Shown piece after piece: positions 7,475-10,550 of a stretch of 10,550 nt of DNA (position 1 is the first letter of the stretch; each line of letters opens with the position of its first letter). The stretch is from Candidatus Aminicenantota bacterium. GTDB taxonomy: Bacteria > Acidobacteriota > Aminicenantia > Aminicenantales > Saccharicenantaceae. The position numbers and the translations under genes are program-made. The notes below the pieces were generated by a model. The model was not told where the DNA came from and ran no database searches. It saw nothing but the letters and a program-made list of their open reading frames with translations. The stretch spans positions 1 to 10,550 of the forward strand of contig JAPKZE010000331.1 in assembly GCA_026393955.1 (NCBI GenBank), read 5' to 3'.

Positions 7475-7491
7475 GGCCCGGTCAGCGGGCC
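7475..7491. terminator. Short hairpin between the two convergent operons, weak candidate bidirectional terminator
   Basis: GGCCCG (7475-7480) and CGGGCC (7486-7491) can pair over 6 bp around GTCAG. It lies directly at the junction where the Agl23-like gene ends (7471) and the opposite-strand gene ends (7482), and it includes that gene's stop codon. No T-run follows on either strand, and short GC palindromes are common at this base composition, so the terminator call is weak. Confidence 0.25.
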
Positions 7492-7994
7492 CGTTCGCCC
7501 TTCCCGTAGCCGCTGACGGCGTCCACGAAGACCGAGCGGGTGTCGTCGTTCGCGATCTTGAGGGTGTCCGTGGACTGGACGACGTTGAACATGGACGTCC
7601 CGAGCTTGAAGCCGCCCGGCGTACGGCCTTGGGGCAGCGGCTGCCACGCGGACTGTCCGTCCTCGTCCATCCGGAACAATCCGGCCAGCCCGTAACGGCC
7701 GTCCCCCCTGGCGACGACGGCCCCGTCGTCCGAGGCGTCCGAGTAGTAGATGCGGTCGGCCATGAGGACGGTCATCTCGCCGCCGGGGCGGATCTCGGCG
7801 AAGCGGCCGTCGGGCTCGCCCAGGGCGTTCCCCGGGTCTACGACGCTGATGTGGTCGACGACCTGCTTGCCGTAGAACCTGGCCCGGTCGTCCTGGAACG
7901 CGCCGCCCGCGGGCGCCTTCGATCTCGAGGCCAGCAGGCCGGCCGCTCCGAACAGGCAGAGCCCCGCCGCGACAAGGACAACGCTTTTCCTCAT
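7482..7994 (-). CDS. Small exported protein, possibly a galactose-binding-like beta-sandwich; function unknown
   Basis: I do not recognise a named family for this 170-residue protein. The N-terminus (Arg2-Lys3, then hydrophobic residues 5-22) is a signal peptide or membrane anchor; no convincing cleavage or lipobox site is seen, though the Ala/Gly stretch ending at Ala32 is possible. The body has NALGEPDGRFAEI (56-68), resembling the N-A-L-G-x-P-D-G signature of secreted galactose-binding-like domains. It closes with ANDDTRSVFVDAVSGYG (148-164), comparable to the Asp-Ala-Val final strand of those domains. This resemblance is judged by eye. AAGGAG on the minus strand (8002-8007) lies 7 nt before the ATG. 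It is the last gene of the minus-strand cluster, 39 nt after the ThuA-like gene, so it is probably co-transcribed with the sugar genes and could bind their substrate. It is real rather than a shadow frame, because it has a signal sequence, a good RBS and operon spacing. Confidence 0.78.
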   Translation of the reverse strand: MRKSVVLVAAGLCLFGAAGLLASRSKAPAGGAFQDDRARFYGKQVVDHISVVDPGNALGEPDGRFAEIRPGGEMTVLMADRIYYSDASDDGAVVARGDGRYGLAGLFRMDEDGQSAWQPLPQGRTPGGFKLGTSMFNVVQSTDTLKIANDDTRSVFVDAVSGYGKGERAR

Positions 7995-8033
7995 GCCCCT
8001 TCTCCTTCCCCCGTCATCTTAGCGGGCCGGCGG

Positions 8034-8825
8034 CTACTTCTTCTTGAGGAGCGGGGCGTAGATGTTCATTTTGGGCGGATCATCGCCCGACACCCGGGCC
8101 GCCCAGAGCAGGCCCCGCTGGACGATCGTCCGGGCCTCGGAGACATCGAAGTCGGCGGCGACGTGGCCGAGCGAGGTGTAGAAGACCCGGCCCGTCCCGT
8201 ACAGCTTCTTCCAGACGACCGGCATGACGGTCCCGTCGATCCAGGAGGCGTGACGGCCCGAGAAGGTCGTCGTGGCCAGGACGTCGATGCCGGGATCGAC
8301 GTGCATGAAGTACTGCTCCGACTTCATGTGGAATCGCCGCGGGAGGCCCTTGGTGATGGGATCGTCGGGATCGGTGATGTCGACGTCGTAGTCGATGACG
8401 CCGCCGGGGTGGGCGACCCACTGGCCGCCGACCATGAACTGGTATTCGACGGCCGAGCGGTGGGCATCGCCCAGGCCGCCGTGCCAGCCGGCCAGGCCGA
8501 CGCCGCTCTTGACGGCCTCCTCGAGGTTGCGCTCCTGCTCGGGCTTGATATCGGACATGGTGAAGATGTGGACAATGAGGTCGAGCTTCTTCAGCTTCTC
8601 GAGGTCGAGATAGGCGTCGAGGGTGTGGGAGATCTCGACCTGGAAGCCTTGGCTCTCGAGCCAGGGGGCGAAGATGTCGACGCATTGTTTGGGCTCGTGG
8701 CCCTCCCAGCCGCCCCAGACGACCAGGGCGGATTTGACCCGGGCGGGCGCCTGAGCGGTGCCGGAACAGACGAGAAGACCGGCCGCGCCGAGGAGGACCG
8801 CGGCCAGCGGGATGGCTCTCTTCAT
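8034..8825 (-). CDS. Exported ThuA-like protein (class I glutamine-amidotransferase-like fold)
   Basis: This protein has 263 residues. The first 24 form a signal peptide (Lys2-Arg3, hydrophobic 5-19, probable cleavage after Ala24 before QAP); Cys20 is not in a good lipobox. The ThuA domain fills residues 30-245: VVWGGWEGHEP (35-45) after the first strand, GWHGG (113-117), a region with MKSEQYFMH, and YTSLGH (216-221). ThuA of rhizobia is implicated with ThuB in trehalose and related disaccharide use through 3-keto intermediates; many homologues in soil bacteria lie beside DUF1080 and Gfo/Idh/MocA genes, as here. The start at 8825 is chosen because the signal peptide begins there and AAGGAG (8832-8837) lies 6 nt upstream; the frame is open further upstream, but into the neighbouring gene. 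That RBS abuts the stop codon of the DUF1080 gene (11-nt gap). The exact reaction is unproven. Confidence 0.87.
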   Translation of the reverse strand: MKRAIPLAAVLLGAAGLLVCSGTAQAPARVKSALVVWGGWEGHEPKQCVDIFAPWLESQGFQVEISHTLDAYLDLEKLKKLDLIVHIFTMSDIKPEQERNLEEAVKSGVGLAGWHGGLGDAHRSAVEYQFMVGGQWVAHPGGVIDYDVDITDPDDPITKGLPRRFHMKSEQYFMHVDPGIDVLATTTFSGRHASWIDGTVMPVVWKKLYGTGRVFYTSLGHVAADFDVSEARTIVQRGLLWAARVSGDDPPKMNIYAPLLKKK

Positions 8826-8836
8826 GGCGTTCTCCT

Positions 8837-9610
8837 TCACTCCAGCTCGCGCAGCCAGATCGCCCGGTAGCGGACCGGATGGCCGTGGTCCTGGAGCGAG
8901 ATGGGCAGCCGGTCGGGGTGCATCTGGTAGGGCGGGCGGGCCTTGTGGGCCGTCGGCCCCGTCAGGACGTCGTTGTCGTGGACGAGGATCCCGTTGTGGA
9001 AGACGGTCATGCGGGCCGGGGCCAGGAGCTTCCCGTCCTTGTCGAAGCGGGGCCGGTGGAAGACGATGTCGTAGGTCTGCCATTCGCCCGGGGCGCGGCA
9101 GGCGTTGACGAGCGGCGGGTACTGGCCGTAGATGGCCGCGGTCATGCCGTCGGCGTAGGTCCTGTTCCCGAAGCAGTCGAGGACCTGGACCTCATAAAGC
9201 CCCATGAGAAAGACGCCGCTGTTGCCGCGGTCCTGGTCCGCGCCCTTGGCCGGGGACGGGGCCATCCATTCGATGTGGAGCTGGCAGTCGCCGAAGCCCT
9301 TGGCCGTGCGGATATCGCCGGTCTTGGGCACGACCTCGAAGTAGCCATCCTCGACCTTCCAGAGGGCCGGCTGGCCCTTGGCGTCCGTCCACCCCTTGAG
9401 GTCCCGGCCGTCGAAAAGGACGACGGCGTCGGAGGGCGGCGGGACCGGCGGACCGGCCGGGCCGGGGGTCATAACCGGCGGCTGGGGCCGGTTCGGATCG
9501 TGGACGGACCAGGTGATCTGCTGGGCCAGGGCCGCAGCGGCGAACAGGGCCAGGCCGGCGATAGCCAGAAGGAAAGGTCTCTTCGAAACGGTCAGGATCG
9601 CGGGACGCAT
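8837..9610 (-). CDS. Exported DUF1080 / 3-keto-disaccharide hydrolase domain protein
   Basis: This protein has 257 residues. A signal peptide (Arg/Lys-rich start, hydrophobic 13-28, cleavage after Ala29 in ALAQQ) is followed by a proline-rich linker (39-59). A concanavalin-like beta-sandwich of the PF06439 type then runs to the C-terminus, with AVVLFDGRDLKGW (62-74), LHIEWMAP (111-118), GNSGVFLMGLYEVQVLDC (129-146), GEWQTYDIVFHRPRF, and the closing PISLQDHGHPVRYRAIWLRE. Members of this family cleave 3-keto-glycosides made by Gfo/Idh/MocA-type C3 dehydrogenases; others are of unknown specificity, so the substrate here is open. The start at 9610 is supported by AAGGAGG (9616-9622) 5 nt away and by the signal peptide; the open frame extends upstream only into the intergenic hairpins. 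It lies between the oxidoreductase and ThuA-like genes on the same strand. Confidence 0.9.
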   Translation of the reverse strand: MRPAILTVSKRPFLLAIAGLALFAAAALAQQITWSVHDPNRPQPPVMTPGPAGPPVPPPSDAVVLFDGRDLKGWTDAKGQPALWKVEDGYFEVVPKTGDIRTAKGFGDCQLHIEWMAPSPAKGADQDRGNSGVFLMGLYEVQVLDCFGNRTYADGMTAAIYGQYPPLVNACRAPGEWQTYDIVFHRPRFDKDGKLLAPARMTVFHNGILVHDNDVLTGPTAHKARPPYQMHPDRLPISLQDHGHPVRYRAIWLRELE

Positions 9611-9633
9611 GAGGGCCTCCTTGAATGAAGAAC

Positions 9634-9663
9634 GGGGGCGGCCCGCTTCAAGGGACCGCCCCC
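9634..9663 (-). terminator. Strong hairpin just upstream of the DUF1080 gene: terminator, attenuator or mRNA-processing element
   Basis: GGGGGCGGCCC (9634-9644) pairs with GGGACCGCCCCC (9652-9663) over 11 bp with one bulged A (9655) and the 7-nt loop GCTTCAA. Read on the minus strand, it is followed by GTTCTTCATTC, similar to the TTCTC tail of the hairpin after the glutamate dehydrogenase gene. Its foot is only 11 nt from the DUF1080 ribosome-binding site, leaving no room for a promoter between. It may limit readthrough from the oxidoreductase gene or stabilise one part of a shared transcript. Confidence 0.5.
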
Positions 9664-9682
9664 AGAGAATCCAAGCGTGACA

Positions 9683-9698
9683 GTCCCCTTGCGGGGAC
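9683..9698 (-). other. Small hairpin after the oxidoreductase stop codon
   Basis: GTCCCC (9683-9688) and GGGGAC (9693-9698) form a perfect 6-bp stem around a 4-nt loop, 7 nt after the stop codon of the oxidoreductase gene in minus-strand direction. With the larger hairpin at 9634-9663 it fills most of the 95-nt gap. No T-run follows, so it may be only a 3'-end stem or chance. Confidence 0.35.
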
Positions 9699-9705
9699 GA
9701 TCCCA

Positions 9706-10550
9706 TTACAGGCTCCAGCCGGGCCGGTAGGGGAAGTGCAACAGCTCGTTGGCCTCGGCGAGGTTAGTGAACTCCATCTTCTCGCCGTCCCAGAGGAGCT
9801 TCATGTTCTTGTCCTTGAGGCGGACGGCGACGTTGGCCAGGAGCATGGTCTCGGTCAGCGGTCCCGAATAGGAGAAGTCGGTCGTCGACTTGGTCCCCTT
9901 CTTGATGGCCTCGAACCACTCCAGGCGGATGCCGGGCGAGCGCGGGATGGTCTTCTCGGGCCGCTTGAACTCCTGCATCCGGGTCTCGGGGACCAGGCGC
10001 GGGTTCTCCCCGTAGGTGCCGCACATGAGCAGGCCCTTGTCGCCGCGGAAGAAGCAACCGCCGCCGTCGTCGCCGACCATACGGCCCTGTTCGAGCTCCG
10101 GCGGACGGGGCGGCATGAGGCCGCCGTCCCACCAGGTCAGGGTCACGGGCGGCATGCCTTCGCGGGCGGCGAATTCGTAGGTCACGACCTCGGCCGCCGG
10201 CGCATAATCCTTTGAGTAGATCGTCGATGAGGCCTGGACGCTGATGGGCGACTTGAGCTTGAGGGCCCAGAACGGCTGGTCCATGATGTGGGCGCCCATG
10301 TCGCCGAGAGCGCCGGTGCCGAAGTCCCACAGTCCGCGCCATTTGTACGGATGGTAGGCGGGATGGTAGGGCCGGAATGGGGCCGGGCCGAGCCAGACGT
10401 CCCAATCGAGGGTCGATGGGACCGAGGGGATCTCGGCCGGCGCGTCGATCCCGCCCTGGGGCCAGATGGGCCGGTTCGTCCAGCAGTGGACCTCGGTGAC
10501 GTTGCCGATGGCGCCGCTCCAGATCCACTCGCAGACGAGGCGGGCGCCTT
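9706..10550 (-). CDS. Gfo/Idh/MocA family NAD(P)-dependent oxidoreductase, N-terminus cut off by the window
   Basis: 280 residues are visible and the frame is open to the right edge. The N-terminal Rossmann domain, and any export signal, lie outside. The visible part is the C-terminal alpha/beta domain of the subgroup common in Planctomycete-like genomes: EWIWSGAIGNVTEVHCW, NRPIWPQGG, LDWDVWLGPAP, WRGLWDFGTG, and GDMGAHIMDQPFWAL, whose His87 (fragment numbering) sits where the family keeps its active-site histidine. Reading from an internal Met at 10299 would drop half of these motifs, so the gene clearly continues upstream. Such enzymes oxidise or reduce sugars and polyols; those next to DUF1080 hydrolases often act at C3 of glycosides, which would feed the two genes downstream. 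Substrate and cofactor are not shown. It is the first visible gene of the minus-strand cluster, with 95 nt to the next gene. Confidence 0.9.
   Translation of the reverse strand, partial: GARLVCEWIWSGAIGNVTEVHCWTNRPIWPQGGIDAPAEIPSVPSTLDWDVWLGPAPFRPYHPAYHPYKWRGLWDFGTGALGDMGAHIMDQPFWALKLKSPISVQASSTIYSKDYAPAAEVVTYEFAAREGMPPVTLTWWDGGLMPPRPPELEQGRMVGDDGGGCFFRGDKGLLMCGTYGENPRLVPETRMQEFKRPEKTIPRSPGIRLEWFEAIKKGTKSTTDFSYSGPLTETMLLANVAVRLKDKNMKLLWDGEKMEFTNLAEANELLHFPYRPGWSL

Noticed and set aside
7128..8870. 580-codon + strand open frame across the convergent junction and the ThuA-like gene
   Set aside because: It would overlap three real genes, has no recognisable domain, and the Val/Asp/Gly repeats mirror the minus-strand codon pattern.
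8826..9083. Upstream extension of the ThuA-like frame
   Set aside because: It would run through the DUF1080 coding sequence; the signal peptide and RBS place the start at 8825.
9625..10215. + strand open frame opposite the oxidoreductase
   Set aside because: Shadow frame; the minus strand carries clear Gfo/Idh/MocA motifs through the same bases.
1..10550. CRISPR array, tRNA, rRNA, insertion sequence or defence genes
   Set aside because: No repeat-spacer pattern, cloverleaf, transposase or defence-type motif was seen on either strand; intergenic space is under 150 nt at every junction.

Overview
The window is about 70% GC or higher, with codons ending mostly in C or G, almost no intergenic space, Sec-type signal peptides on several short proteins, and families common in Acidobacteriota-, Aminicenantota- and Planctomycetota-like bacteria: an Agl23-type membrane glycosyltransferase, an exported DUF1080 hydrolase, a ThuA-like protein, a Planctomycete-style Gfo/Idh/MocA oxidoreductase and a GAF-PPDK_N fusion. 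My best guess is a candidate phylum such as Aminicenantota or Acidobacteriota. This rests on gene-family flavour only; no rRNA or marker gene is present.

Layout. Bases 1-936 (+) hold the C-terminal three quarters of a glutamate dehydrogenase, followed by a strong GC-rich hairpin terminator (961-994). Bases 1069-7471 (+) look like one operon of four genes: a 1062-residue GAF / PPDK_N ATP-binding fusion of unknown function, an ApbE-like FAD:protein FMN transferase without a signal peptide, an exported discoidin-like (galactose-binding-fold) protein, and a TIGR03663/Agl23-type integral membrane glycosyltransferase. The gene junctions are 12 nt, a 4-nt ATGA overlap, and another 4-nt ATGA overlap. 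A candidate internal promoter lies at the end of the apbE-like gene.

Bases 7482-10550 (-) form a convergent cluster that meets the first operon with only 10 nt between stop codons. In transcription order (right to left) it contains a Gfo/Idh/MocA oxidoreductase (N-terminus outside the window), an exported DUF1080 (3-keto-disaccharide hydrolase family) protein, an exported ThuA-like protein, and a small exported protein with a possible galactose-binding-like fold. The first three families are associated with the 3-keto-glycoside route: C3 oxidation of a sugar, then hydrolytic or eliminative cleavage of the 3-keto-glycoside. The cluster is therefore a plausible carbohydrate-utilisation unit. 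The gap between its first two genes carries two hairpins, one directly in front of the DUF1080 ribosome-binding site.

I see no CRISPR array, tRNA, rRNA, insertion sequence or phage gene. The points most worth a second look are the GAF-PPDK_N fusion, which lacks the phosphohistidine and PEP-binding domains of true dikinases; the shortened C-terminus of the glutamate dehydrogenase; and the small fourth protein of the putative 3-keto-sugar cluster.
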